Source: Irineochytrium annulatum (lineage: Eukaryota; Chytridiomycota; Chytridiomycetes; Chytridiales; Chytridiaceae). Taken from it: a stretch of DNA of 14,184 nucleotides. Below, piece by piece: positions 1-10,400 of the stretch; position 1 is the first letter of the stretch; every line of letters starts with the position of its first letter. The stretch lies in contig JADGJL010000762.1 in assembly GCA_027600665.1 (NCBI GenBank), positions 1-14,184 of the forward strand. The letters run 5' to 3'. The notes under the pieces were generated by a model. It did no database searches, had not been told where the DNA came from, and saw only the letters and a list, made by a program, of their open reading frames with translations. A program made the position numbers and the translations under genes.

Positions 1-3000
1 GGTCAGACACGGCGACGTTCCCTGCACCACCGTCCTTGAGCCTACGGTTCTCAAGGAGGACGCCACGGGCACCGTGACTCGGACGCTCCGCGGCCTTATT
101 GGCCGGACTTTAATTATCCCGCCCTCATGGCCGGCGGCGACGGACAACAAGTATAGGTTGGGCTGGAAGGACGCGCGCACTTTGTTCCCGGACGACCTGC
201 TCGAGATGATTAAGGCCGATCGCGTTCGCACGTTTGATGCCGAGCATTCTGTTATCATGGCCGCGCTCGCGGCAAAGAGGGACGCGCTGGCAACAGCGGC
301 AGCGACGGCGACTGGAAGCGCCCCGAGTGACGCAATTGGGAAGGAGGGGCCTGGGAAAGACGGGACAGGGAAGGAACCGCCTGGGAAGGAGGCGGCCGCG
401 AAGGATGCGGTTGAAGAGGCGAACGAGATTCGGTCGAGGATTGAGGCGCTGAGGGAGCAGAGGGCCGCGTTTATCGACCCTGGCGCCGTGTATGACTGCG
501 TCTCCTTTAATGATGGGACGACATGGCGCGCTTGCGTGGACGTGACCGAGCGTGGAGATTTGCATGGTGCGTTCATCGAACTTTCTGTCGCAGCGATGAA
601 CGAACACGTTCTGCAACACATTCTGCAGACGCCCCGCTCCTATCCGGCTACTCCGAGTCCCAGACGTACGCGTCCTTCGGCCCGGATACGATGCTTAACT
701 TCTCCGTAAACATCTACGATGAGGGCGAAATGCTCAGCATCGTCACGCTGTCTGGAACGCACGGAACGCATGTGGCCTCGATTGCGGCGGGATGCCACCC
801 AACGGACCGGAGGCTTGACGGCGTTGCCCCCGGGGCGACGTTAGTTTCGCTCAAGATTGGGGACGGGAGGGTCAAAGGCACGGAAACAGGAATTGGACTC
901 GTGAGAGCCGCTATCGAGCTTTGCAGACTTAAGTGCGATGTGGCGAATATTAGCTTTGGCGAGGCGGTTATGACGGTTATTAGTTTGTTCTCCGACTCAG
1001 TATTAGTTCATGTGCTAACGTGGCGTTCGTTCTCCTACTATTAGCCAGACTACGGCCGCTTCATCCAGCTCCTTCGCGACGAGGTGACGAACCGGACGGG
1101 CTGCGTCGTCGTCTCCTCTGCCAGCAACGCCGGACCGATCCTGTCGACTCTCGGCGCGCCAGGCGGGCCCACGAGCGGCGTTATCTCGGTGGGAGCCTAC
1201 GCCACGAGGTCGATGCACGAGGCTATCTATAACCTAATTGAGAATCCGCCGGATTCCGTGGCCACATTCTCAAGTCAGGGGCCCACGGCCGACGGCGCGG
1301 TCGGGGTGGATGTCTATGGCCCCGGGGCCGCTATCGCGGCTGTGCCCGAGTACACGAGACGGAGGGGGATGTTGAAAAATGGTGCGCTTTCCTTCCTTCT
1401 CTTGTATTCTCCCTAGCCCGAACGAGGCTAAATGAGATTTCGATAGGAACGAGCATGTCGTCACCTCATGTTGCCGGGCTGTGCTCGCTGGTTGGCCGCT
1501 TTTCTTTTGATTAATTATGGGCGAGCCTTTTTTGCTTACTTCCAACCCGCTCTGCAGATGATTTCGGGATTGAAAGAGCTGGGGCACGCCTATAACCCCT
1601 ATCGCATCGCTCGCGCTTTACGCACCACGTCACGAGACTTTGGTGATCCTTTCCGTGTCGGCCTCGCGCAAGTCGACGACGCCTTTCATCACGTGATACG
1701 GCACTGCGCCGTCCGTCATAATCTTGACGTGCATTACGACGTGTCCATTGCGACGCGGGGAAAGGCAAGGGGCATTTACCTCCGCGAGTTGGAGGAGACG
1801 TCTGTTGCAAGCAGGTTTGATGTGCTAGTATCGCCACGGTTCTTTAAAGAGAAGACGGAGGAGTCCGCGGCTGCCAAATTTGGGTTCGAAGCGCGTGTGG
1901 CGCTCAGCTGCACGAAGTGTTGGATCAAGTAAGTGTTAACTTCGGTTTATTGTTCAGGATCGACAGTAGATAATTTCTGTATTTATCGCAGATCGCCCGA
2001 CTTCGTGATCCTGCATAACGAGGGGAAGAGCTTTTTGCTTCAGGTGGACCCGACAAAATTGCCGCCGGGACTTCACTTTGCGGAGGTGATTGGGATCGAT
2101 ACTGATCAAAGGGATGCCGGTCCATTGTTCAAGATCCCTGTTACTGTCTGCAAGCCTGAGGATACGATTGTGAAAAGCCCGTATGGATTCGAGCCTGCCG
2201 CGCGTGTCAGATTTACAGACATGTCGCTGCTGCCGGGGGAAGTCACGAGGAAATTCATCACCGTCCCACAGGGTGCCAATCTGGCCGGTAGGATTCCCGT
2301 TTTATGCCTTCCCTTATTCGCTACTGATGCTAACATTAATCCAGAGGTAACGTTACGAACCAAGGAGCGCGTCGGCACGGCAACTATTTCTCTCCAACTG
2401 AATCAATTAGCACCGTTTTCTGCCTATAAGTCGACCGTGAAAGCATCACGGTTTGCGACATCCTCAACCACCTCCGGCCTCGCCGACGAGCCCTTCGAGC
2501 GGAAGCTCCTCCTCAATCTGCGCGCTGGCCTAACTCTTGAGATGGCCGTCGCCCACTTTTGGACCAGTCCCGGCCGGACGACGTGCTCGGTGGAGATTGT
2601 TTTCCACGGCATCTCGCTTGTGGCGGCGGGCAAGGCGAATGGCGGGCTTGGGGCGCTTGCGGGCGGAGACCTCATTTATCTCAACGCTGGGAACACAGGT
2701 GTCGCCAGGTGTGAGGTCTGGTCGACAGTTAGAAAGACGGACGTCGCCGCTGCGATCTCGATCGGTGAGCTTAAATATGCCAAGCGTTCGAGGCTCCTGC
2801 CGGTCAAGTTTTGAAGTACCTCTTAGATACTCTGCGAAAATTCGTTCGGCCATCGGACGTCGCCATCAGTTCGCTAAAGTCTAGAGACGTGCTCCCGGAT
2901 GACAGAAGGCTTTACTCGCTAATATTGACCTACACGGTGAAAGTCCCAGATGGGGTGACATCTGTGACTCCTGCTATCCCGCGAATTCAAGGCGTGCTAT

Positions 3001-4344
3001 ACGGTGCGTTACGAATGAATAGTTTTTGAGTCTGATAATTGGACTCCAGATTCGTGTTTCGAGAACTTCATGGTACACGTTTTTGACGCGCAGAAACGGG
3101 TGAAAGATACTCAAGACATCTACCCGCAAAGCGTTAAGCTATCTGAAGGGGTCTACACTGTCAAGGCTCAGTTCGTTTCGGCGGATATTGAAGTTTTGGA
3201 CAAACTTCAGGCAACTGCGGTAAGCTTTAAATCATTTCATCTTTCCGGTTCCATTGGCTAAAGCAACACGGAAATCTAGCTGCAAGTCGACTATGCTCTC
3301 TCGAAGGCTATCTCGTTGCCCGCGTACAGCTCTATTCAGGCCCTCCTTTCCGGTTCAGGTGATTTCACAAAACGGACTCTTGCACGCGGCGAAAGGGCAC
3401 TTTTCTTCGTCGACAGCGGTGATCCTGCCGCGTTACCGAAGGCTGCTGCTCCCGGCGACCTTCTCCTTGGAAAGTTCAACCTTCTTGCTGGCGATGTCAA
3501 GCCGGCTCGCCTTCATAATGTAGCCTATGTCGTTCCGGTGGAGTTTCCGAAGCCCAAGGAGGCGCCACCCTTGCCGACAGCGCCCGACCCGCCGGATGTA
3601 GACGGCAAAGACGAGGTCGAGAAACTTCGCGACCAAGTCAGAGACCTGGAGATTTCACATCTGAAGAAGCTGAAGACAGAGTCCGACCGTACCCAACTCC
3701 TTGCACGCCTAGAGGCCGATCACCCGAACCACTTACCCCTTCTGCTCGCAAAGTTGGAGTTTACGGGTGATGCGTTAGATAAGGCAAAGGGGGGTGGCGA
3801 GGCTGTTGTGCGGCTCATTGAGGACGTCGAGCACTGCGTGGAGGCAATCCTAAAAGTCGTGGACGAGCGAGATCTGGCATGGGACTCGGTGGCCTCAAAG
3901 AACTTGGATGGAGAGGCCGGGAAGGCTGGACGAAAGGATGCTGATGCAAGGAAAGCGGGCCTGATCACGGCGGTGCTGTGGCGGGCAAAGGCGCTGAGGA
4001 GGAGAGTTCAGATAGAGGAGGAGGCAACGGTTGTTGCAGCTCATACTTCCGCTTTCGATCGATCGATGGCCGAGGCTGCGAGGTGGCTGTCGGCGCCTCC
4101 TACCTCGGACGGGAGGTACTTGTCGTTGTGGGTGTGGAGGTTGAGGAGGAAGAATATGCTGGGGGCCGCGTTGAGGCTCGTGAACAAATTTCTGAGGGAT
4201 CGGAAGAGCACGGAGGATTCGGCTTGGAAGGAGATGGTTGCAGCGAAGGCGGATCTGTTAAAGGAGTTGGGTTGGGAAGTGTGGAGGCGATATGAGGAGC
4301 GATGGGCGATCATCCGCCAACCTCCGAGCTTTGCTCCCTTCTGA
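1..4344 (+). CDS. TPP2: Tripeptidyl-peptidase II (subtilisin-like serine protease), 5'-truncated
   Basis: This giant cytosolic S8 serine exopeptidase removes tripeptides from the N-termini of peptides released by the proteasome. Proposed exons: <2-566, 629-975, 1045-1381, 1447-1490, 1558-1928, 1992-2287, 2345-2764, 2827-3003, 3050-3219, 3280-4344. They sum to 3792 nt in one open frame (1263 codons plus stop), close to the animal enzyme (about 1250 residues) from this point on. The window opens just after the catalytic Asp motif, at GDV; bases 1-6 (ggtcag) may be the end of another intron. Visible catalytic parts are His in GTHGTHVASIAAG (codon 769-771), oxyanion Asn in SASNAGP (1126-1128) and Ser in GTSMSSPHVAG (1452-1454). 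Further family blocks are WACVD-like WRACVD, NFSVNIYDEG, SRDVLPDDRRLY and a C-terminal LGW...W segment. The stop is at 4342-4344. The family assignment is firm; individual splice sites are inferred from alignment to remembered TPP2 sequence. Confidence 0.95.
335..406 (+). repeat. Gly-Lys-rich low-complexity insert in TPP2
   Basis: Four consecutive imperfect copies of a GK(E/D)xx-type pentapeptide (GKEGP, GKDGT, GKEPP, GKEAA) followed by AAKD lie between the catalytic Asp and His regions. They are followed by a predicted charged helix (EEANEIRSRIEALREQ). Family members have a variable, charged stretch here, so this is probably a surface loop expansion and not part of the active site. Confidence 0.7.
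2288..2344 (+). other. In-frame 57-nt intron of TPP2 without a stop codon
   Basis: The donor is gtagga, the branch-like ctaac lies at 2330-2334 and the acceptor ccag ends at 2344. Removing it joins GANLA to EVTLRTKE, which matches the TPP2 family block GATWAEVTV. The intron is 19 codons long and has no stop, so the reading frame runs straight through it and an ORF-only annotation would wrongly include it. Confidence 0.85.
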
Positions 4345-4572
4345 AGCGACTTCCTGACGCCGTCAAATGCATTTCAACCCAATACCACTATCATGTCGTT
4401 TGACGAACGGCGTCCGCTTACAGTGCTTGGTCGACGAGGGCATTCATCATAACAATTGCAATATAAAGCTACATCATCATCTTTTACTGAAAATTATTCT
4501 AGTATTACTGTGTTTAGTGCAGCATTTAGAGGCATCAAATCTTAACCCATAAATTGGGCTGCTCCGGCTCGT
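4345..4572. other. Spacer between convergent genes TPP2 and SNF5
   Basis: This is 228 nt between two stop codons on opposite strands, and it becomes AT-rich from about 4440. A polyadenylation-signal-like aatataaa lies at 4460-4467 on the + strand, about 115 nt after the TPP2 stop. A 61-codon open frame inside shows no family resemblance. The 3' ends of both transcripts probably fall here. Confidence 0.6.
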
Positions 4573-4751
4573 TTATATAGTGCTTTCCTCAAGATGGTAT
4601 TGAAAACGCTCGTCGGGCATAGACTTGTGTTTCCCGTACCATATCCCGCAAGCATTACAAAGCGTCTTGGAGCCCAGCGGGCCCCTCCGCAGTGTCGGCG
4701 TCCGCTTGCCCGACATGAGGCACCAAGTACACTTCCAGTTTCTCCTATACT
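4573..4751 (-). other. GATA-type zinc finger encoded by the last SNF5 exon
   Basis: This 179-nt exon encodes YRRNWKCTWC, a 20-residue loop ending in GPLGSKTL, then CNACGIWYGKHK. That is the C-x2-C-x20-C-x2-C GATA signature, with the typical RRGPLG and LCNACG blocks. It is too short and in the wrong frame to show up as part of the neighbouring open frame. The donor gtgagt (from 4821) and acceptor tttag (ending at 4752) join it in frame as DVG-E-YRRNW. Confidence 0.9.
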
Positions 4752-6558
4752 CTAAACCCAGCGAATGTCCGCATCAGTATTATTAAATAAAAAAGATTCG
4801 ATTCACCCACGGCTAACTCACCTCCCACGTCGATGCTGTCGTCCTCATTAAAGACGTTGGCGGATGCCCCGAAACCTCTATGGATCTTCTTGACCGCCAC
4901 CTCCCCGGAACTCCACCCAGACCTGACGCCCGTCCTCATCATCTCCAGCTGCTCGGCCAACAGCGACCCTGGCGCCGCACTCGGCCACTCGGACACACCC
5001 GTCACCGAAAGGGGTGCCGCCTCGGCCCTCGACGTCTTAAGGTACGGCACGACCGACCGACGCTCGGACGCGGGCCTCCCGCCCCGCGGCGGTGGTCTGA
5101 ACTGAGGCGCCGGAGCGTAGTCGTCCGATGACATCAGGTTGGCCGCCTGCTGCGGCGCGTCGAGGAGCGCAGAGAGGCAGGCCAGAGATCCCGACGGCGA
5201 GGGGAGGGAGGGGGAAGAGAAGAGGGCCATGTTAAGAAGCGTGACGCGCTCGTTGAAAGGCTGGTGCTGGGTTATCGGACAGAGGCCCCCGAGGGAGGTC
5301 GTGGGGGACGGGAGGTAGGACTCCATCGCCCCCGCCGTGGTGGTCCCGTACATGTACGACGGTAGCGAGCCGAGCATCTCAGGCGACGTGAGCAGTGGCG
5401 GGAGGAACATGGTCGGGTCGTGGTGGAAGGGGTGCTCACCGAACGGCATCTCCATTAAGTCTCGGAAGGAGGTTGTCGGCTGTTGTTGGGGGACCGGTTC
5501 CGGTTCCGCTCTCCGGTTGCTTCTGCCGTTGATACAGGAACGTCGAAGCCGTCTGTAGGGAAGTCATTTTAGCAAGGTACTTGTAACGTGCAAATGAAGG
5601 GTCTCTGACCTTGCCTCCCTCTTCTTCTCCTGCTCCAGCCGAGACATCTCCTCCTCCGTCATCTGTCGCACCTCCGGCTCGAACTCCTCGCACTGGCCTG
5701 CCCTCCGCACGCCCGGCATAGTCTTCTTCTTAAGCTTCATTACGTGATGGCGTGGGTCTTTGCGAGCCTCTGCAACTTGCTCGCGAATCGCGTGCGCGAC
5801 CTGGGCTGCGAGGTCACCGCCGAGGCCGAGGTCCGCCGCAAATTGACGAGCGAAATCCTCCGGTGTGGGCGATTGGGTCGAGAACAGAGGCCACTGGACC
5901 TGGTCCACGACCTCGAGGTCGCCGACGACGCAGTTTATCTGCAAAGATTCCACGTTAAGTAATGACAACATCACGAGTGTCTGTGCTGAAGACTAACGTC
6001 GATGACGATGACCTTGTCTCCGTACGCAACATCCTCCTCTCCAACCGATTGACCCTCAACGGGCAAGCCCGTCATCGGTTCAACCAGTGGCGTGACATAA
6101 GGCAGCACCAGCTCCTCTGGCGGTGCGGGCCTGGTGTCGAGCTCCGCGTACTGCATTCCCTCCCCCAGCTGTCTCCTGATCTCGTCCGCGACCTCGCGGA
6201 TGAATTCCTCTGTCGTGGAGATGCCGTGGTCCTCGGCCAGGATTATTGCAAACGCCTCCGGGGTCAGGCACGACTCTGACGGGAGATATGAGCTGCTCGT
6301 TCGGGTGATGGTGTTTACTGCTCACCGTGGATGTTCCAAGTAAAGGACTCGACGAGCCTCCGGCCGTCGTGATCGATGTTGAGCCGCACTGGCACATACT
6401 GGGCATCCTTGTCAGCGTTGGCCTGCAGGTCCGCTTTCGAGCTGGGTGAAGATGAGGACAAACTCCTGAAAGGCCGTCAACACCAACCAGATGACGTGGG
6501 CCGTCCGGCCACGGCCCTTCGACGTCGAGGGCTCGGGCTCGCTGAACCGGTCGCTCAT
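4573..6558 (-). CDS. SNF5: SNF5/SMARCB1-type chromatin-remodelling subunit with C-terminal GATA zinc finger
   Basis: This is a core subunit of nuclear SWI/SNF-type ATP-dependent remodellers. Proposed exons, read on the minus strand: 6558-6488, 6441-6326, 6275-5998, 5938-5610, 5552-4822, 4751-4573. They sum to 1704 nt, or 567 residues plus stop. Residues 40-99 form SNF5 repeat 1 (VPVRLNID, FTWNIHESCLTPEAF, DEIRRQL). Residues 150-214 form repeat 2 (INCVVGDLEVVDQVQW, FAADLGLGGDLAAQVAHAIREQ). A basic REARRLRRS follows, as in animal SMARCB1. A Pro/Ser-rich, probably disordered stretch (about 275-500) leads to a GATA finger with Cys516, 519, 540 and 543. All junctions keep frame. The start is a minimal model: only 39 residues precede repeat 1, fewer than in most SNF5 proteins, and the first intron (6442-6487, 46 nt) is the least certain. 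It could instead be the RSC paralogue SFH1. Confidence 0.93.
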
Positions 6559-6885
6559 GATGGCCGGGCTGTGCTCGGTCGAGAGATGGGCCTACGAAAT
6601 GGGCCGCTTCCCGTCAACAGTAAATCCCGGCGAGGGCGATCTCCGCATGCGCATCCCCGCGACTGGATGTCGCCTGAGCTCAACGTCAGTCTCAGTTTTA
6701 TGTCGCGTTGTCGCGAAGCGTGCGCATGGGTATGCATGGACGCAATCCGGCACGAAAGCGGATTGAAAGCAATAGAAACGGGCCCCACTAGTCTCGGAGG
6801 TCTCAGTTAGAACAGAAAACATGAAAGAAATACTCGAGAACATTAACTGACTGAGGGGATGACTAGAATAAAATAACCTTTCAGC

Positions 6886-6944
6886 GATTGGCGGATGATG
6901 GAGATGGTCAGAAACGAGCGAGTGTAGGCAGAAAGTTTCATTGG
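6886..6944. promoter_or_regulatory. Two inverted CCAAT boxes
   Basis: ATTGG occurs at 6887-6891 and 6940-6944, in the same orientation and 53 bp apart. ATTGG is the complement of CCAAT, the core bound by the fungal HAP/CBF complex. Five-base matches are common by chance, so only their paired position in a divergent promoter gives them weight. Confidence 0.35.
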
Positions 6945-7087
6945 GCGCGTAAATTCCCAGTTGCCGGCGTGTGTAACATTGAAATCAGAATACGTGCGCA
7001 ACATATCCCCCCCTCCCGCATAGCTGGCTCACCATTATGAAGAAAACAGACAAGCAGAGAGGGGAAAGTTCTTGCTGAAAACCGCAG

Positions 7088-7119
7088 TCCTCTCTCTCCC
7101 TCCCCTTTACCCTTCCCTC
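7088..7119 (+). promoter_or_regulatory. Pyrimidine-rich tract upstream of the nine-module gene
   Basis: A run of about 32 nt is C/T except for one A (7109), and starts roughly 320 nt before the ATG at 7407. CT-rich blocks like this often mark core promoters in filamentous and basidiomycete fungi. A shorter C-rich block lies at 7007-7018. Confidence 0.4.
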
Positions 7120-7154
7120 AAGAGTTATCCTACATTCCCGTTAGGATAACTCTT
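7120..7154. repeat. Perfect 13-bp inverted repeat with 9-bp spacer and GATA-like cores
   Basis: The left arm aagagttatccta (7120-7132) is exactly complementary to the right arm taggataactctt (7142-7154), with cattcccgt between. Each arm carries GGATAA/TTATCC, one base off the WGATAR consensus of GATA factors, in opposite orientations. It lies in a promoter with no gene ending nearby in either direction, so a transcription terminator is unlikely. A dimeric protein-binding site is the better guess. Confidence 0.75.
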
Positions 7155-7406
7155 ACCCTGGGGATCACCGCTCTACGTCCTTGCTGACCAGGGAGCTCGA
7201 CGACACCGACGCCACAAGTCCCCGACCAGGTCCGGACTGGCGGCGCCCACCTCGTCGATCCGCCACCCCACCGACCGACCTGACCCGACCTCACCGTTAA
7301 CGGGGCGGGTCGTCGCTGTCATCCGCCGTGTCCCGATCTGGCTGGAACGGACCCGCTTTACACCCACTTCAACGATCCCGCCCAGAGCCCGCGCCGCGCA
7401 TCAGAC

Positions 7407-10400
7407 ATGGACGACCCCATGAACGTCGACCCGTCAGCGGGCACTCCCTTGCACCAGTTCAACCCGAATCCCGCGATCGTGTCGCCGGCTCAACACCAAC
7501 CTCAGCAACAGCCCAGCCCACCGCAGGCGACCGCGTCAACCCCTGGCGCGGTGGCAGGGCCGTCGACTTTTAGCACGATGCAGGAGGCCATCGCGGCCCT
7601 GCTACCGACCAGCGAAAAGATGTTGTGCGAGGATTGCAGGGAGCATTTAGGGAAGACGGTGATGTTAGAGAGGGGCGAGGTGAAGAGTCATAGGGCGACG
7701 TGCCATCAGTTGACTTTGTCGGTCAGATTTAAGGCGATGCGTGAGAGAGGTGTGTCACTGTTCCTCGTTAAGAGGGGCTTAAGACTTGGAGGTAGCGAAG
7801 CTGCATCGGTTTATTGATCTGGGGAGGGAGGTGGGAGGTAAAGCGGTGACATCTACTTCCTGTGACTGTAGTCCAAATCACCACGAAGGACCGGGTTGTG
7901 TCCTTTCATTTCTTTCTCTATGAGACCGATAGAGACACCTTTCAAATGCCGTAATGTCCCAGCACGCGGCGAGGAGTAAGGATTATGTGTTCTAACTTTT
8001 ACTTTTCTGCGACTTCAGAAACCTACTACGAGCTTACCCGGAACCACGGCGAGACCTTCCGATGCCCGTGCGGCCAGTTCGAAGCGATTGAACCCTCCAG
8101 CATGCGGTCCCACTGCGTCTCCTGCACTTACTTGCCATCGGAGATGGAGGAGCACGAAGGAAAGTCGGATGACGCTTCGCGTGCGACCCACATCAAGTCT
8201 TCGGATTCAACGCCGTCGACGCCTGGGAGGTCCGTGGCGGCCTTGCCGCCGGGGCTTTCTATGCACATGGTCGGCCCGAGCGACGGGAGCGTGTGGAGGC
8301 CGTGGGACAAGCCGGATAATGGTGGTGCTGCGCCGATGACGATGAGAACGTCTGGAGGGGCTCAGCTGCAGATGATGTTTGGCGGGTTGCAGGTTCCCGG
8401 GGTGGGGCAGTCGCCGATGGAGGGGCGGCGGGACCCTAATTTGGAGACGTACGTTTGCCCGAAGTGCAGGGACTTTTTGGGCTTAAACGTGGTGGTGCTT
8501 AAGACGGACGAGGGCAGGCATGAGGAGGAGGTGCATAAGTTGAAGCTGAAGAGCGTCTTTCGGGATGGCAGTGAGTCTTTATTCATTGATCCTTTCTTTT
8601 TCATACACTCTGCGGCCTTCATAATCTCACTTTTCCTCAAAATTGATAAAAGCTTTGAGAACGCTCACGCGCATTCACGGCCAGCCCTTTGTCTGCCTTT
8701 GCGCCCAGCGCTTCATGGAGCCGGCAGCCCTCCGCGCCCACACGCCGACCTGCACGAGCGCGCGTGCCCCTGCCGAGGGCAAAGTTCTTCCGCTCGCCCC
8801 GGGCGTGTCTGAACGCGTACGCTGCGGGCTTTGCGTAGACCGGCACGGCCGCATCGTCATGTTTGAGAAGGAGGATCTCCGGAAGCACCACATTGCGCAT
8901 CATCAGCTGTCGACGACGGTTGTCTTTCCCAGTGGGGAGTCGAGAGTGCTCGAGCGGCCGGATGGCGGGGTCTTCGTCTGTGGGTGCGGGCTTAGCTTCA
9001 ACATCGCCAAAAACGCCCAGCGGCACGCGATGTCGTGCGACGCCGGGGCCGAGAAGCTCCCTGTCACGTACGGCATGAAGCAGGATGCTAGTGGAAGTGG
9101 CGGTGGTGGCGGAGCTAACGGGTCCGAGAAGGACGGAGGGGCCGGTGGCGAGGCGGAGGAGAGGCGGTCGACGACGCCGACGGATAAGGATGACACGTAT
9201 TTGTGTTTGCTTTGCAAGGACTTCTTGGGGTTGGACTGCCTTTTGAGGGTGAAGGAGAGGAATAATCACAATCAGAAGTTCCATCGTTTGGCTTGCACGG
9301 TTCAATACGCGACCGGAGGTAAAACTTTCATGCCCTACCCGAATCTTTTACTAGTGCGCTTGAGCTGACGGTTGCTTACCGATACGCAGAGATGGTCACT
9401 ATCACCCGCGATCACGGTCAATACTTCGAGTGCGGGCGGTGCGGCGACAAAGTAACGTACGCGCAAGGAATGCAGAAGCACGCAAGTAAATGCAAGCAGC
9501 CGGCAGATGCCGCCCCGCCGAAGAGAAAGCGTCTTGAGGGGCAGCTCACGCCCGCTCCATCGTTGTCGAAGCCCAGTGAAGGCAGTCCCGATGAACATCG
9601 GGGTGTTAACGGGGCGAATGGAACGGCATCCGGGTCTACGCCTGTGTTACCTGGTGGGGGCGCGGGCGGCGGTGACTCTGCTGACAGGGAGGAAGGGGAA
9701 GGATGCTTAATGTGTCAGGAGGGGTTGGGAAAGATAGTTTTTGTGGCCAAGAAGGACAAGAGGACCCATTTTATCAAATACCACCGGAACGCGTTCCCCG
9801 TGACGTTTTTGAACGGAGGTTAGTTTTAACTTCTTTTATCTACGTTTGTTTGCGTAACTAAAACTTGTTTTCAGAGACTTCTATGGTGGTCCGCCCAAAT
9901 TTCGGTCGATTTAAGTGTCTTTGTGGCGTCATCCGTCAATGGGGTCCCGGGATTCAAGTCCACGCGAAGAAATGCAACGCCAACGAGAAATTCCGGCCGA
10001 CACCTGCACAAATTCATGGGATTCCCCGCAGCGATAATGTCTTCGAACAATCTACGCCGGAGGAGGAAGAAGAGGAGCTGGATTACCACGGAACCGCGCA
10101 GCCGCCTCCTATCTCGGTCGGCGATAGAGCCTTGGAGAAGCCTAACGCCGAGAAGAAGCTAGGTCCAGTTGCAGCGCTCGCGGCCGCCGCCAAGTTAGCA
10201 CCGGTAGCCCACGTGGCTGCCGCTATGAGTCGACATCAACCTGTTCCCGTCCCGCCACCACAGCCGGTTACAGCATCGACTGTGTCATCGGTGGCCCCGA
10301 TCATGCCCGGTTACGTGAACACGTACCAAGCGGCGACGTCGACGGCGCAGTACCCGTATCCCGTCATGGCGCCGTCTCAGCAATCAATTCCACAAAGTAC

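Larger units (their letters stand above)
6559..7406. promoter_or_regulatory. 848-bp divergent promoter region between SNF5 and the nine-module gene
   Basis: No convincing coding sequence is seen on either strand; the open frames here lack family motifs and codon coherence. Both neighbouring genes start from this region in opposite directions. It contains two ATTGG (inverted CCAAT) boxes, a pyrimidine-rich stretch of the kind common just upstream of fungal start sites, and a perfect inverted repeat. Undetected 5' untranslated exons, or an N-terminal exon of SNF5, could also lie here. Confidence 0.65.

Noticed and set aside
4367..4552. 61-codon open frame after TPP2
   Set aside because: It is AT-rich, low-complexity, with no motif, and sits where 3' untranslated sequence is expected.
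6376..6810. 144-codon plus-strand open frame across the SNF5 start
   Set aside because: It overlaps the SNF5 exons antisense, has no family motif, and the minus-strand reading explains the sequence.
7120..7154. Transcription terminator or transposon terminal repeat
   Set aside because: No gene ends here, no T-run follows, and no target duplication or transposase is near; a protein-binding site fits better.
7741..8018. Possible snoRNA inside the long intron
   Set aside because: No CTGA D-box and no proper RTGATGA C-box could be found; no convincing H/ACA hairpin was seen by eye.
8637..9305. 222-codon open frame on the minus strand
   Set aside because: It lies antisense to unit 2, 3 and 4 coding sequence. 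Its product shows only composition bias with no motif, and GC-rich coding DNA often leaves open antisense frames.
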